Shown: positions 53,452-63,139, counted from the first letter of the stretch. The stretch: 64,000 nucleotides of DNA from Paenibacillus sp. AN1007 (GCF_040702995.1 NZ_CP159992.1:4675501-4739500), one strand, 5' to 3'. Notes: generated by a model from the letters alone, not told the origin. Translations and numbers: made by a program.

Positions 53452-55224
53452 ATGATTTTGGAAGCCATCTATCATCGTCCCAAACTGAACTGGTCCTATG
53501 CTTACAATCGCACAACCATGCATCTCCGCTTGCGTTCCAAACGAGGGGATTTGGACGCCGTCATCGCGATCACAGGAGACAAATATGCCTGGGATCGAAC
53601 CATCACACACATTCCGATGCGTATTTTCGCCAGAGATGAAATGTTTGACTATTGGGAAGCGGAGACGTCTCCGCCCTATCGCAGACTGCGCTACAGCTTC
53701 CAGCTTATTCAAGGGGAAGAATCTGTCTGGATGACCGAGCGCGGATTCGTGCAGGCGCTGCCGGAACACCCGCTGGAAATGTTTGATTTTCCATTCATGA
53801 ATCCCGTGGATATTTTTGAACCGCCGGCTTGGGTGAAGGACGCCGTATTCTATCAGATCTTCCCCGAACGTTTTGCGAATGGTGACCCCTCTTTGACTCC
53901 AGCTGGTGCCGAGCCGTGGGGCGGTGTGCCGACACCGGTGAATTTCTTCGGCGGCGATCTGCAGGGTGTGATGAACCATCTCGACCATCTCAGTGAACTG
54001 GGTATCACAGCCATCTACTTCTGTCCGCTGTTCGAAGCAACAACCAATCATAAATACAATACAGCCGATTATTTGAAGATTGACCCTCAGTTTGGTACGA
54101 ACGAACAGTTGAAATTACTTGTGGATGCGTGCCATGCTCGTGGTATACGGGTCGTGCTGGATGCTGTATTTAATCACTCTGGAAGAGAGTTTCCTCCGTT
54201 TGTCGATGTGATGAAGAATGGGGCTGCTTCCCCTTATGCTGACTGGTTTTATATCAAGGATTGGCCGCCGCGTGTCGAGGATGGAATTCCAACGTACGAA
54301 ACGTTTGCCTTTGAACCACTCATGCCAAAGCTCAACACAGAACATCCCGATGTAAAAGCCTATCTGCTGGAAGTCGCCCGTTTCTGGATTGAGGAGATGG
54401 ATATTGACGGCTGGCGTCTCGACGTAGCCAATGAGGTGGATCACCAGTTCTGGCGTGAATTCAGGCAGACGGTGAAAGCGATCAAGCCCGATGCCTATCT
54501 GCTCGGAGAGATCTGGCATGATTCATTGATGTGGCTGCAGGGAGACCAGTTCGATGCGGTCATGAACTATCCGTTTACCAACTCGGTGCTGGATTATACT
54601 GTACATGGCAAACTGGATGGTCTGGGCTTCGCCAACGAGATCGGCAAACTGCTGGCGTCCTATTCTCAGCCTGTCACCGAAGCTGCATTCAACCTGCTGG
54701 GCAGCCACGACACCCCGCGCTTGCTGACTTTATGTGATGGCGATGTGCGTAAAATGAAATTGGCTGTTATGCTTCTGTTCTCCTACCCGGGTGCGCCGTG
54801 CATCTACTACGGGGATGAGATCGGGCTGGATGGCGGATACGATCCGGGCTGCCGGAAATGCATGGAATGGGATGTGACCAAGCAGAACCGCGAACTGCTT
54901 CATTTCTTCACCCGCACTATTGAGTTACGCAAGCAGCATCCTGCGCTGCGCAGTGCGGATCTCAAGATTGTTTATGCCAAAGCTGGCGATCCATGCCTTG
55001 CTGTAGAGCGCGTGGATTCGGAGACGGGTGAGCGTGTACTGCTGGTGCTTAATGCGAGTGATGAGCCCTGTTCGCTTGAACTGGCGTGGGGAGATCGCGG
55101 CATCTGGCGGGACCTGTTCACCTCCGCCCCTGTTGAAGCTGGGCTGAACAAGTTGACCCTGAACCTTGCAGCCTATGGTTTTTCCCTGCTGCAGCTTGAG
55201 GTTAAACAGCCAGCAGAAGCTTGA
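53452..55224 (+). CDS. GH13 neopullulanase / cyclomaltodextrinase-type enzyme
   Basis: A 590-residue intracellular GH13_20-type enzyme. Residues 1-100 are a CBM34-like N-terminal domain, followed by the barrel. Catalytic residues are D324 (GWRLDVANE), E353 (LLGEIWHD) and D420 (LLGSHDTPR), with DAVFNHSG and FQIFPERF-like YQIFPERF as further landmarks. No signal peptide, so it hydrolyses imported maltodextrins or cyclodextrins, matching the secreted CGTase at 60916. ATG at 53452 with AAGGAG is preferred over a GTG nine bases upstream. No sugar ABC importer is in the window. Confidence 0.93.
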   Translation: MILEAIYHRPKLNWSYAYNRTTMHLRLRSKRGDLDAVIAITGDKYAWDRTITHIPMRIFARDEMFDYWEAETSPPYRRLRYSFQLIQGEESVWMTERGFVQALPEHPLEMFDFPFMNPVDIFEPPAWVKDAVFYQIFPERFANGDPSLTPAGAEPWGGVPTPVNFFGGDLQGVMNHLDHLSELGITAIYFCPLFEATTNHKYNTADYLKIDPQFGTNEQLKLLVDACHARGIRVVLDAVFNHSGREFPPFVDVMKNGAASPYADWFYIKDWPPRVEDGIPTYETFAFEPLMPKLNTEHPDVKAYLLEVARFWIEEMDIDGWRLDVANEVDHQFWREFRQTVKAIKPDAYLLGEIWHDSLMWLQGDQFDAVMNYPFTNSVLDYTVHGKLDGLGFANEIGKLLASYSQPVTEAAFNLLGSHDTPRLLTLCDGDVRKMKLAVMLLFSYPGAPCIYYGDEIGLDGGYDPGCRKCMEWDVTKQNRELLHFFTRTIELRKQHPALRSADLKIVYAKAGDPCLAVERVDSETGERVLLVLNASDEPCSLELAWGDRGIWRDLFTSAPVEAGLNKLTLNLAAYGFSLLQLEVKQPAEA

Positions 55225-55500
55225 TTTTTTCAGAAAATGAGTCTCTGGCTTGCAGCATTCATTTTGCCTTTGTTCAATAAGGCGGCCTTCCAGCTAATAT
55301 GTGTTCGTCCCATTCTGCGGCATCTTTGTAAGGTGGAACTTGATATGTTTGACATTGATGGGTTAAATCTTGAGAGGTTTGAGCTTGATGGGGTGATTTC
55401 GATGGCGGTACCTTGATGGTATTGTTTTGATTGTGCTTGATTGCTTTTTCTTGAATAATGTATCTTGATCATCATTGCCCTATCTTGATTGCAATAGCCT

Positions 55501-55560
55501 TGTTACATCTCTTAGGTGCAGTAACTTAGTTACATCTCTTGAGTGCAGCAGCTTGGTTAA
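55501..55560. repeat. Tandem 27-bp repeat
   Basis: Two copies (TTGTTACATCTCTTAGGTGC... at 55501-55527 and TAGTTACATCTCTTGAGTGC... at 55528-55554) and the beginning of a third. They lie in a 950-bp gene-free region after the neopullulanase gene. Confidence 0.7.
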
Positions 55561-55662
55561 TCTCGTGCCGCATTCATCTTGTGCGCGCAGTGTAACGAGT
55601 TTGGTGCATCATGATGCTCAGCCGTGCGGTCAGGTTTTCGTTAGAGTAGCTTATTGAATCTG

Positions 55663-55697
55663 AAAGGGCTAAACGTAGATCACGTTCAGCCCTTTTT
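55663..55697 (+). terminator. Intrinsic terminator, downstream of repeat region
   Basis: AAGGGCT(A)AACGT and ACGTT(C)AGCCCTT arms followed by TTTTT on the plus strand. Confidence 0.8.
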
Positions 55698-55763
55698 ACC
55701 TAGAGAAAAATTTCGTTAGAACAATGCCATGTATTGTGGCCCCTGTTCCAACCACGCTCCTAA

Positions 55764-55964
55764 CTCTAACGATCACAGATGACCTTATTTCCTCCCATCC
55801 AGCACTGTTGGGATTCTAACGATCCCGAGAAACCTTATTTCACCGAATAACTTTAACATTGGTGCTTTTCTCAGTGAAATCTGCCAATTAACGTTCCTGG
55901 TGATCGTTAGAATTTGAAAAGCCATCTTTTGCTCCAAATAAGGTGTCTGGAGATCGTTAGAATT
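55764..55964. repeat. Four repeated motifs in inverted arrangement
   Basis: The unit ATTCTAACGATC ... CCTTATTT occurs as two direct copies (55764-55790, 55813-55840) and as two inverted copies (TGATCGTTAGAATT at 55901-55914 and AAATAAGG ... AGATCGTTAGAATT at 55936-55964). No gene lies between; no transposase nearby. Confidence 0.7.
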
Positions 55965-56175
55965 GGAGCGCGTGTTTGGACTCAACTCCCACCTACATTA
56001 ACCCGAAAAAACGCAAATCCATTGGGATTATGCGTTCGGGAGATTAACGTCACTGTTTTTTTCAAATTATGCTCTTTGAATGGTCTCTGAGCGGTGATTA
56101 AATCAAGAGTGAACCAAACATATTGCTCAGTATGCCGGGACTGAGAATTTGCCTATGAAGCTGCTGTACTATCCT

Positions 56176-57543
56176 TTAATCCGGTGAGGATATCGGCTTT
56201 CTAACCTTTTTCATTCGCGGGCTGACCAATGCTTCCTCTGTAATGACGATCTTCTGCGGAATCTTATATGCAGGCAGTTTGTCCCGGCAGTAGGCCCAGA
56301 TGGCCCGGCGCAGCTCTGCCAACGGACAGGCGGACGCCAATCGAACGACTGCCTTCACCTGCTGACCTGTAATCCCGCTTGCTTCGCCGGTTACTACTGC
56401 CGCTTCGATGCAGTCCATTTCCTCAAGCACACTCTCCACTTCAGCGGGATACACCTTCCAGCCGCCCACATTAATGATTTCGGAACGGCGACCCAATATA
56501 CGGATGTATCCCTGCTCTACTAAGGCCTCATCCCCCGTTCGCAGCCATCCGTCCTCTGTGAACGGGGAAGGTGCATTCAAATAACCCATCATCGCCGTTT
56601 CCGTGTAAATCTGCAGTTCGCCATCCACAACCCGACATTTCACTCCTTCATCCTGAATCGAAAACAATAAAGATCCGGGCTCTTTGGAGCGTGTTGGCAA
56701 AATACCCAGTTCGGACATGCCATAAGCTTGGATCGTTCTGATTTTCGGAAACCGCTGGACCCAGGCATCCAGAACAGAATCGGGCATCACTTCCGAACCA
56801 TAGGAGACCACCTCAAGACTGGAAAGGTCGTAAACTTCGTCACACTGCGACAGCAGCAGCAAATTCATAAAAGTTGGGGAGACCGGCAGTGCCTGTACAC
56901 GATGCCTTTCAATCGTTCGGCATACTTCCTCCGGGCTGCGATTCTCCAGAATGCACAGACAGCCCCCGCTGGATAAGGATTGAAACATCGTGTTCAATCC
57001 ACCGATATGATCAAACATCATAAAGGGAATCGTTCTCAAAGGACGTACCTGCCGTTGAAAAGATTGCAGAAGCCGCTCCGCCCGATGAACGGTCGCCTTA
57101 CTCACCCCGGTAGAACCTGAAGAGAAAAGAACCAGCCCGCCACCCCCTTCCTGCTCAAGCTTAGTTAGAATAGGAGGTACCGTGCCTTTTTCCCGTCGAT
57201 CATATGTCTGCCTTATTACCAACCGACCTGCTTCTCCCTCCAGACGCACAGCCGCATGTGCCAGCCGCACGTACTCCTGACGTTTAGCTTCGACCAAGTT
57301 CCGATCCATCGGGAGCACAATGCATTCTTCCCCGAGCAGCCCGAGCAGTGCCGATGCTGCATACGGGGAATAGTCTTCTTCCAGCGTTACAATCTGCCCG
57401 GAAAGTCCCTCTGTCCTGATCCAGTTCCTCATATGATGAACTTGACTCAGCAGCCAGTCGAAGCTGTACTCCTGATCCTGCCAGATCAATGCAGGCTGCT
57501 GTCCATAGGTTGCAAACCGCTCCAGCATAAAGTCTATGGTCAC
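56176..57543 (-). CDS. AMP-forming acyl-CoA/aryl acid ligase-like enzyme
   Basis: A 455-residue ANL-superfamily adenylating enzyme. The phosphate loop SSGSTGVSKA is at about residues 141-150, then AYGMSELGIL, WLRTGDEALVEQGYIRILGR and NVGGWKVYPAEVESVL. The final lysine-bearing loop is VSPRMKKVRK. It is slightly shorter than typical acyl-CoA synthetases. The GTG start overlaps the preceding TGA (GTGA), so it is translated after the acyl-carrier fusion and probably loads its phosphopantetheine arm. The loaded acid is unknown. Confidence 0.85.
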   Translation of the reverse strand: MTIDFMLERFATYGQQPALIWQDQEYSFDWLLSQVHHMRNWIRTEGLSGQIVTLEEDYSPYAASALLGLLGEECIVLPMDRNLVEAKRQEYVRLAHAAVRLEGEAGRLVIRQTYDRREKGTVPPILTKLEQEGGGGLVLFSSGSTGVSKATVHRAERLLQSFQRQVRPLRTIPFMMFDHIGGLNTMFQSLSSGGCLCILENRSPEEVCRTIERHRVQALPVSPTFMNLLLLSQCDEVYDLSSLEVVSYGSEVMPDSVLDAWVQRFPKIRTIQAYGMSELGILPTRSKEPGSLLFSIQDEGVKCRVVDGELQIYTETAMMGYLNAPSPFTEDGWLRTGDEALVEQGYIRILGRRSEIINVGGWKVYPAEVESVLEEMDCIEAAVVTGEASGITGQQVKAVVRLASACPLAELRRAIWAYCRDKLPAYKIPQKIVITEEALVSPRMKKVRKPISSPD

Positions 57544-59024
57544 CTCGCAGCCTCCCCGTGTCCACCGATGGCCCATGAATCCGAACCACCTGCACGGTTC
57601 GTTGAAACAGCCGCATTATCCTCGAAACCATCCACGGTCCACTGCTTTGCAAGATAATCCACCAGCGAACCTACCGTCTGATATGGACTTTCGTGCAGGG
57701 AAGCAGCTGCAATCTCGGCTAGAGCACTTCCCGCACCTGTACCCCAATGCTCTTCCATACTTTGCTCCACCACAGCCAGCAAAGACACCAGTTCCAGTGA
57801 ATTCAGTCGTCCATCCCGCCCATAAAGCGGAGCGTTTCCGCCCTCATCCAGTGGAATGAATGTGTTATGAAATGCATTCAATTCCTGACAGCTGTCCAGT
57901 ACGATGCGCAGCAGGGCTGACCTGTGATCCTGCTCGGCGACCGTTTGGGTTTGCCGCGGATAGATGGATGCTTGAGGCAGTGCTTGTCTGAAGGATTCAT
58001 ACCAACGCCATTCATCTGCGGCCAGCTCTTGTACTACTCCTGACAGCTGTACTTGCCATCCTTCGCGCTGCTTCATCTGTCCTACCTGAAGCAGGTTATT
58101 TGCCTTTTCCCAGCGATGAATAATGCTCTCATATTCCCTGGCATACTGATCGAGCGGCGCGCCCAAACATTGAGCGGATTCCTTGAGCAGATCCCGGAAA
58201 TAATATCGGCTCCACCGCATATCAAAAACCAGGCTCGAAATCCGTGTTTTGCTCGCTGCATCTCCTCTTATATTTGCTTCCAGCGCCTCTATCACATTCG
58301 CAGATACGGCATGTCCAAAATGAAAACGCCGCTCCCCCTCCGTGATTGTTCTGCCTGTCAGAAATTCATGCACCTGGGTAGTCAGTGCTTGAGCCAGCAT
58401 CTCCCGGTACCCCTGCGAATCCAGCAGGACGTTTGCCTGAATGTCCGTCATTCCGTAGGTTCGCAGCATCTCCCTCTGTTTAACACCCGTAAGTTCAGGT
58501 ATTGCCGGATGTCCCTTCCAAAATTCATGAAAAGCAGCATGTTCTACCTTGCCTTTAAACTTGTAAAACACAGGGTCGTAGACATACATATGCTCTTCAT
58601 CCATGCCATACACGGCAAGCCAATGATCCACCAGATAATGTCGTGAGCCTTCTTTGACATGTTTGTTAATATACTCGGGATTATGGTAATCGTCGCAATA
58701 AGGCAGATGATAGCTGGTGCCTGTCGCCAAAAAAAGTCTGCCCGCTTCAAGATGCCGCCGTATCTGTGCTTTTCCTTCCTCGAAGCTGCTCAGTTCCCGC
58801 TCGTCATTCATCTTCCAGACCGGTTCTTCATAATCCAGCTTGTGAAAATAAGTCCTGACCAAGCCGTTATCTTCGCAAGACGGCAGCGTATATAAACGGC
58901 TGGCAGCCAGCATGGCAAGACTCGACATGGAGCCCTGCCGCTGCAGCACTTCATGAATCAGAGGAAAGCTGCATGGATAATAATAGGGGATGTCCAGTAT
59001 TGGATCGAAGGATTGGATTATCAT
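57540..59024 (-). CDS. BtrH-like (papain-fold) domain fused to an acyl carrier-like domain
   Basis: A 494-residue protein. Residues 1-170 resemble the BtrH/C39-like papain fold: C18 (YYYPCSFPL), H134 (YLVDHWLAVYG) and D150 (VYDPVFY) make a plausible catalytic triad. Residues 180-360 are helical. The C-terminal about 100 residues look like an acyl carrier domain, with the potential phosphopantetheine Ser at about 409 in GRLNSLELVSLLA. BtrH in butirosin synthesis transfers an acyl group from a carrier protein. A fusion of this enzyme to its own carrier, followed by a ligase, suggests a self-loading acyl transfer system. Start ATG 59024, GGGAGG upstream, four-base overlap with the esterase stop. 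Confidence 0.7.
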   Translation of the reverse strand: MIIQSFDPILDIPYYYPCSFPLIHEVLQRQGSMSSLAMLAASRLYTLPSCEDNGLVRTYFHKLDYEEPVWKMNDERELSSFEEGKAQIRRHLEAGRLFLATGTSYHLPYCDDYHNPEYINKHVKEGSRHYLVDHWLAVYGMDEEHMYVYDPVFYKFKGKVEHAAFHEFWKGHPAIPELTGVKQREMLRTYGMTDIQANVLLDSQGYREMLAQALTTQVHEFLTGRTITEGERRFHFGHAVSANVIEALEANIRGDAASKTRISSLVFDMRWSRYYFRDLLKESAQCLGAPLDQYAREYESIIHRWEKANNLLQVGQMKQREGWQVQLSGVVQELAADEWRWYESFRQALPQASIYPRQTQTVAEQDHRSALLRIVLDSCQELNAFHNTFIPLDEGGNAPLYGRDGRLNSLELVSLLAVVEQSMEEHWGTGAGSALAEIAAASLHESPYQTVGSLVDYLAKQWTVDGFEDNAAVSTNRAGGSDSWAIGGHGEAAR

Positions 59025-60418
59025 TTGGGGGAGCCTCCTATTTTGGCTTTGGCAGACGTACTGCCCCAAGCCTGGATATTATAGTGGAGAGACATGCTTT
59101 CGGCTGCACGAAAAACTCGATTGGCTATGGGATTGCCATCCCGATCGGTCTCGAACTGCCGGAATCCACGCGTAAAACGGAAGGAAAAACCGCTGTCCCT
59201 CGGAATACGGTAACAGCCCTCGTAGTGACCATCGCCTGTATGCATGAGCTTCATGCCCATCCCACCGTAGATGGATTCTTCCCGCTGCTCCGTTGACGCG
59301 AATGATGACGCGAATTCGGCCTGCATACAGACTTGTACAACGGGGGTAAGTTCAGGGATGACCCTGTAACTCCGTGCAGCCGTCAATGCACCGAATTGCA
59401 TTGTGATCACTGCACTCCCTGCGGCATGGGGAATCAACGTACCATCTGCAAGTACCTGAAGAACATCAGGATGACTTGAAACATACGCTCCGCTCAGCAA
59501 TGTCAGACTCAGACCATGATCATAATGGAGTCTGGCCTGAACCCTTACCTGCATCCCTCCTTTCAGCCCGATGACATTTCTGCCATACAGCTCCAGTGAA
59601 ACAGGCTGACCTGTCTGGCCAAACATATACAACAGGGGCAGATGCACACGTGCTCCCCAATCCGCTTCCTGGTGGCAGGCGCCCGGCTGTTCGAAGTAAG
59701 CCAGCTTTTTCACATCCGCCTCCCGATGCAGCATCTCCTGCATGACCCTCCTCACCTGTTCAGGCAGAAACAATCCTTCGGTGTCTCCGATATCCACCCA
59801 CATCTGCACATCTGGAATGGTATCCGGCAGACGGTATATGTCTTTCTCCCGCAGTCCATTGGATGCTTGTTCATCCAGCTGCGCATCCACAAAGTATGGA
59901 GACATCATGATCAGCTTGCCAAACACATCCGGATGACGCATTCCGATATGCAGGGTGCATAATGCAGCCGCTGAGGAACCAAGTAATCCCGTGTTATCTC
60001 TGTCCCTCTGTGTCCGGTACTGCCGATCAATCATCGGTTTAAGCTCGTGGATAATAAAATGCTCATATTCAATTCCTGAGCCTCCTATGCCGAGTGCTTC
60101 CTGCTCAGTGTCCACGTAGTGGTAGAATTCATTGCGAGTAACCGGACGAACGTGTGCAATGGCAACGATGATGATCGGTTCAATCCGGCCAGCAGAGATA
60201 AGTTCATCCGCTGCCAGATCAAGCTGCCACGTTTCGTTCCCGGGGCTGGATGGGCCAAAAGCCCGCTGTCCTGCATGAACGTACAGCACCGGGTAATACC
60301 GGTCTATCTGCTCCGCGTAACCTGCCGGAAGATATACGTAGATGCTGCGCCTGCTGCCAAGCTGCGATGCCTGAATGTTTTCCAGACACTCTATAACTGA
60401 ACCTGTGCTCACGGCCAT
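59021..60418 (-). CDS. Esterase (enterochelin-esterase/esterase D-like) with C-terminal Ig- and CBM-like domains
   Basis: A 465-residue alpha/beta hydrolase: nucleophile S149 in GLLGSSAAAL, an Asp candidate in WVDIGDTEG and a His in GACHQEADW. The hydrolase covers about residues 1-275. A bacterial Ig-like domain (VRVQARLHYDHGLSLTLLSG, ADGTLIPHAAGSAVIT) and a starch-binding-like domain (GDGHYEGCYRIPRDSGFSFR) follow. No signal peptide is visible. First gene of the three-gene operon. ATG at 60418 with AAGGGG upstream. Confidence 0.75.
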   Translation of the reverse strand: MAVSTGSVIECLENIQASQLGSRRSIYVYLPAGYAEQIDRYYPVLYVHAGQRAFGPSSPGNETWQLDLAADELISAGRIEPIIIVAIAHVRPVTRNEFYHYVDTEQEALGIGGSGIEYEHFIIHELKPMIDRQYRTQRDRDNTGLLGSSAAALCTLHIGMRHPDVFGKLIMMSPYFVDAQLDEQASNGLREKDIYRLPDTIPDVQMWVDIGDTEGLFLPEQVRRVMQEMLHREADVKKLAYFEQPGACHQEADWGARVHLPLLYMFGQTGQPVSLELYGRNVIGLKGGMQVRVQARLHYDHGLSLTLLSGAYVSSHPDVLQVLADGTLIPHAAGSAVITMQFGALTAARSYRVIPELTPVVQVCMQAEFASSFASTEQREESIYGGMGMKLMHTGDGHYEGCYRIPRDSGFSFRFTRGFRQFETDRDGNPIANRVFRAAESMSLHYNIQAWGSTSAKAKIGGSPK

Positions 60419-60502
60419 CAACCCCTTTCTTTTCCTTTTCCCTCAGGACAAACTAAATAAGCAAGCCTGCCGAATCCCGCTGCAGGACGCAGGTAACAAC
60501 AA

Positions 60503-60533
60503 ACAACCCCGCCTCAGAAGAGACGGGGTTGTT
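60503..60533. other. Hairpin in the divergent spacer upstream of the esterase operon
   Basis: ACAACCCCG and CGGGGTTGT arms around CCTCAGAAGAGA. Outer arms match the hairpin at 60750-60787. It has no T-run. Function unclear. Confidence 0.55.
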
Positions 60534-60668
60534 CCGGATAGGTTGTCGAACTTGCAAGCTGATCCGGAATGCATAGCCCTTAATTTGGTTGATTCTGCGA
60601 ATAGTTTAAATCGAGCGGGATACTTTTGTAAATATAAAAATAGAAAAAAAATGCTCAGAAAAAAGTTA

Positions 60669-60697
60669 TTGACATAAAAACCAATTTTTCTTAAGAT
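60669..60697 (+). promoter_or_regulatory. Promoter of CGTase gene
   Basis: TTGACA (60669-60674), 17-base spacer, TAAGAT (60692-60697). It is followed after two bases by CGATGTGATCA (60700-60710), the same motif found at the same distance from the -10 of the neopullulanase gene. Confidence 0.75.
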
Positions 60698-60719
60698 AGC
60701 GATGTGATCATAACTCGAG

Positions 60720-60815
60720 GGCTATGCTTTTAAACCCCAGCGGTTTAGGACAACCCCGGTAACTCCCCAAGGAGATACCGGGGTTGCCTGCGTTTACGCC
60801 TGAAAGGAGGAATCA
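60720..60815 (+). other. Structured leader of CGTase gene
   Basis: GGCTATGC (60720-60727), a small stem TAAACC/GGTTTA (60731-60748) and a strong hairpin ACAACCCCGGTA ... TACCGGGGTTG (60750-60786). Then GAAAGGAGG near 60802-60810 not followed by a standard start codon. About 200 bp of leader precede the CGTase ATG. Confidence 0.55.
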
Positions 60816-60843
60816 AATCATTTTAGTAAAGAAAACCGCACTA

Positions 60844-60858
60844 TTGTAAGCGCTATAA
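60844..60858 (+). promoter_or_regulatory. cre-like site in the CGTase leader
   Basis: TTGTAAGCGCTATAA matches WTGNAANCGNWNNCW at 14 of 15 positions. It is downstream of the promoter, where CcpA could block elongation. Confidence 0.6.
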
Positions 60859-60915
60859 TTCAAAGCCAATTGGTTGTTTATCAAAAACTACTACAATCAC
60901 GAAGGGTGGATTACC

Positions 60916-63072
60916 ATGTTTCAAATGGCCAAACGCGCAATCCTCAGCACCACACTGACCCTCGGTTTGCTTGCCGGCAGCGCCCTGCCGTTCCTGCCAG
61001 CTTCTGCTGTCTATGCCGATACAGACACCGCTGTAACCAACAAGCAGAGCTTCAGTACAGATGTGATCTACCAAGTGTTTACGGATCGCTTTTTGGACGG
61101 CAATCCCTCCAACAACCCTACCGGAGCCGCATATGATGCCACATGCAGCAATTTGAAGCTGTACTGCGGCGGAGATTGGCAGGGGTTAATCAACAAAATC
61201 GATGATAACTATTTCAGTGATCTGGGTGTCACGGCTCTGTGGATCTCCCAGCCTGTCGAAAATATCTTTGCAACGATCAACTACAGCGGGGTAACCAATA
61301 CCGCCTATCACGGCTACTGGGCTCGGGATTTCAAAAAGACAAATCCATACTTCGGTTCGATGGCCGATTTCCAAAATCTGATTACGACGGCTCATGCCAA
61401 AGGCATCAAAATTGTCATTGACTTTGCGCCAAACCACACCTCTCCTGCGATGGAAACCGACACGTCTTTTGCCGAGAATGGCAGATTATACGATAATGGT
61501 ACACTGGTAGGCGGATACACCAATGATACCAACGGTTATTTCCATCACAATGGCGGCTCCGACTTCTCTTCCCTGGAGAACGGCATCTACAAAAACCTGT
61601 ATGACCTCGCGGATTTCAACCACAATAATGCGACCATCGACAAGTATTTCAAAGATGCGATTAAACTGTGGCTCGATATGGGCGTTGACGGCATTCGGGT
61701 GGATGCGGTGAAGCATATGCCTCTCGGTTGGCAAAAGAGCTGGATGTCTTCCATCTACGCACACAAACCGGTATTCACTTTCGGTGAATGGTTCCTGGGA
61801 TCAGCTGCGTCGGATGCAGATAACACGGACTTTGCTAACAAATCTGGTATGAGTCTGCTCGACTTCCGCTTTAATTCTGCGGTTCGCAATGTGTTCCGTG
61901 ATAACACGTCCAACATGTACGCTCTGGATTCCATGATTAACAGTACAGCTGCGGACTACAACCAAGTGAACGATCAGGTGACGTTCATCGACAACCATGA
62001 TATGGATCGCTTCAAGACAAGTGCAGTTAACAACCGCCGCCTGGAGCAGGCTTTGGCCTTCACATTGACTTCACGTGGTGTGCCTGCCATCTACTACGGT
62101 ACAGAACAGTATCTGACGGGGAATGGCGATCCGGATAATCGGGCCAAAATGCCTTCGTTCTCCAAATCCACAACAGCGTTTAACGTCATCAGCAAGCTCG
62201 CTCCTCTGCGCAAATCCAATCCGGCCATTGCCTACGGTTCCACGCAGCAGCGTTGGATTAACAATGATGTATACGTCTATGAGCGCAAATTCGGCAAGAG
62301 TGCAGCCGTTGTCGCTGTAAACCGCAACCTGTCAACGCCAGTGAATATTACAGGGCTGAGCACGTCCCTGCCTACAGGCTCATACACGGATGTGCTTGGT
62401 GGTGTGCTGAACGGAAATAACATCACGTCCACGAACGGCAGCATTAACAACTTCACCCTTGCTGCGGGCGCAGTGGCAGTATGGGAGTCCACAGCAGCCG
62501 AAACGACACCAACCATCGGTCATGTTGGTCCGGTTATGGGGAAACCCGGTAATGTTGTAACCATTGACGGCCGTGGATTCGGTTCGACGAAAGGCACAGT
62601 GTACTTCGGTACCACGGCGGTTACCGGAGCAGCAATTACATCTTGGGAAGATACACAAATTAAAGTAACTGTTCCTTCCGTGGCTGCCGGCAATTATGCT
62701 GTCAAAGTCGCCGCGAACGGAGTAAACAGCAGCGCTTACAACAACTTCACCATCCTGACCGGCGATCAGGTTACCGTTCGCTTTGTTGTGAACAATGCAT
62801 CCACCACGCTTGGACAGAACCTCTATCTGACAGGCAATGTGGCTGAACTGGGTAATTGGAGCACAGGTTCAACCGCCATTGGACCCGCATTCAATCAGGT
62901 CATTCATCAATACCCGACCTGGTACTATGATGTCAGCGTACCGGCAGGCAAACAGCTGGAGTTCAAGTTTTTCAAGAAAAACGGATCAACGATTACATGG
63001 GAAGGCGGTTCCAACCACACATTCACCGCTCCAGCGAGCGGAACAGCCACCGTTACGGTAAACTGGCAGTAA
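60916..63072 (+). CDS. Cyclodextrin glucanotransferase (CGTase)
   Basis: A 718-residue secreted enzyme with a signal peptide cleaved near residue 34 (SAVYA before DTDT). Domains A/B hold the catalytic residues D263 (GIRVDAVKH), E291 (FGEWFLG) and D362 (IDNHDM), which become D229, E257 and D328 in mature numbering, the standard CGTase numbers. The Tyr at mature position 195 in KNLYDLADF is the transglycosylation residue. Domain C, an IPT/TIG domain D ([20 protein letters not shown]) and a CBM20 starch-binding domain E ([20 protein letters not shown]) follow. It makes cyclodextrins from starch outside the cell. ATG at 60916 with GAAGGGTGG upstream; an earlier TTG is less likely. Confidence 0.95.
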   Translation: MFQMAKRAILSTTLTLGLLAGSALPFLPASAVYADTDTAVTNKQSFSTDVIYQVFTDRFLDGNPSNNPTGAAYDATCSNLKLYCGGDWQGLINKIDDNYFSDLGVTALWISQPVENIFATINYSGVTNTAYHGYWARDFKKTNPYFGSMADFQNLITTAHAKGIKIVIDFAPNHTSPAMETDTSFAENGRLYDNGTLVGGYTNDTNGYFHHNGGSDFSSLENGIYKNLYDLADFNHNNATIDKYFKDAIKLWLDMGVDGIRVDAVKHMPLGWQKSWMSSIYAHKPVFTFGEWFLGSAASDADNTDFANKSGMSLLDFRFNSAVRNVFRDNTSNMYALDSMINSTAADYNQVNDQVTFIDNHDMDRFKTSAVNNRRLEQALAFTLTSRGVPAIYYGTEQYLTGNGDPDNRAKMPSFSKSTTAFNVISKLAPLRKSNPAIAYGSTQQRWINNDVYVYERKFGKSAAVVAVNRNLSTPVNITGLSTSLPTGSYTDVLGGVLNGNNITSTNGSINNFTLAAGAVAVWESTAAETTPTIGHVGPVMGKPGNVVTIDGRGFGSTKGTVYFGTTAVTGAAITSWEDTQIKVTVPSVAAGNYAVKVAANGVNSSAYNNFTILTGDQVTVRFVVNNASTTLGQNLYLTGNVAELGNWSTGSTAIGPAFNQVIHQYPTWYYDVSVPAGKQLEFKFFKKNGSTITWEGGSNHTFTAPASGTATVTVNWQ

Positions 63073-63100
63073 GAGCTTTATATCATTGAATATACAAGCT

Positions 63101-63139
63101 AACCCGGAATACGCAAATACAGCGTATGTTCCGGGTTTT
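63101..63139 (+). terminator. Terminator of CGTase gene
   Basis: AACCCGGAATACGC and GCGTATGTTCCGGGTT arms, followed by TT and G-rich to T-rich sequence. Confidence 0.85.

Noticed and set aside
55501-55560. Considered a CRISPR array
   Set aside because: Repeats are directly tandem with no spacers, few and degenerate; no cas genes nearby.
60720-60815. Considered known riboswitch classes for the CGTase leader
   Set aside because: No conserved core of the common classes (SAM, c-di-GMP, purine, glycine, fluoride, TPP) could be recognised by eye; only the similarity to the neopullulanase leader is reported.
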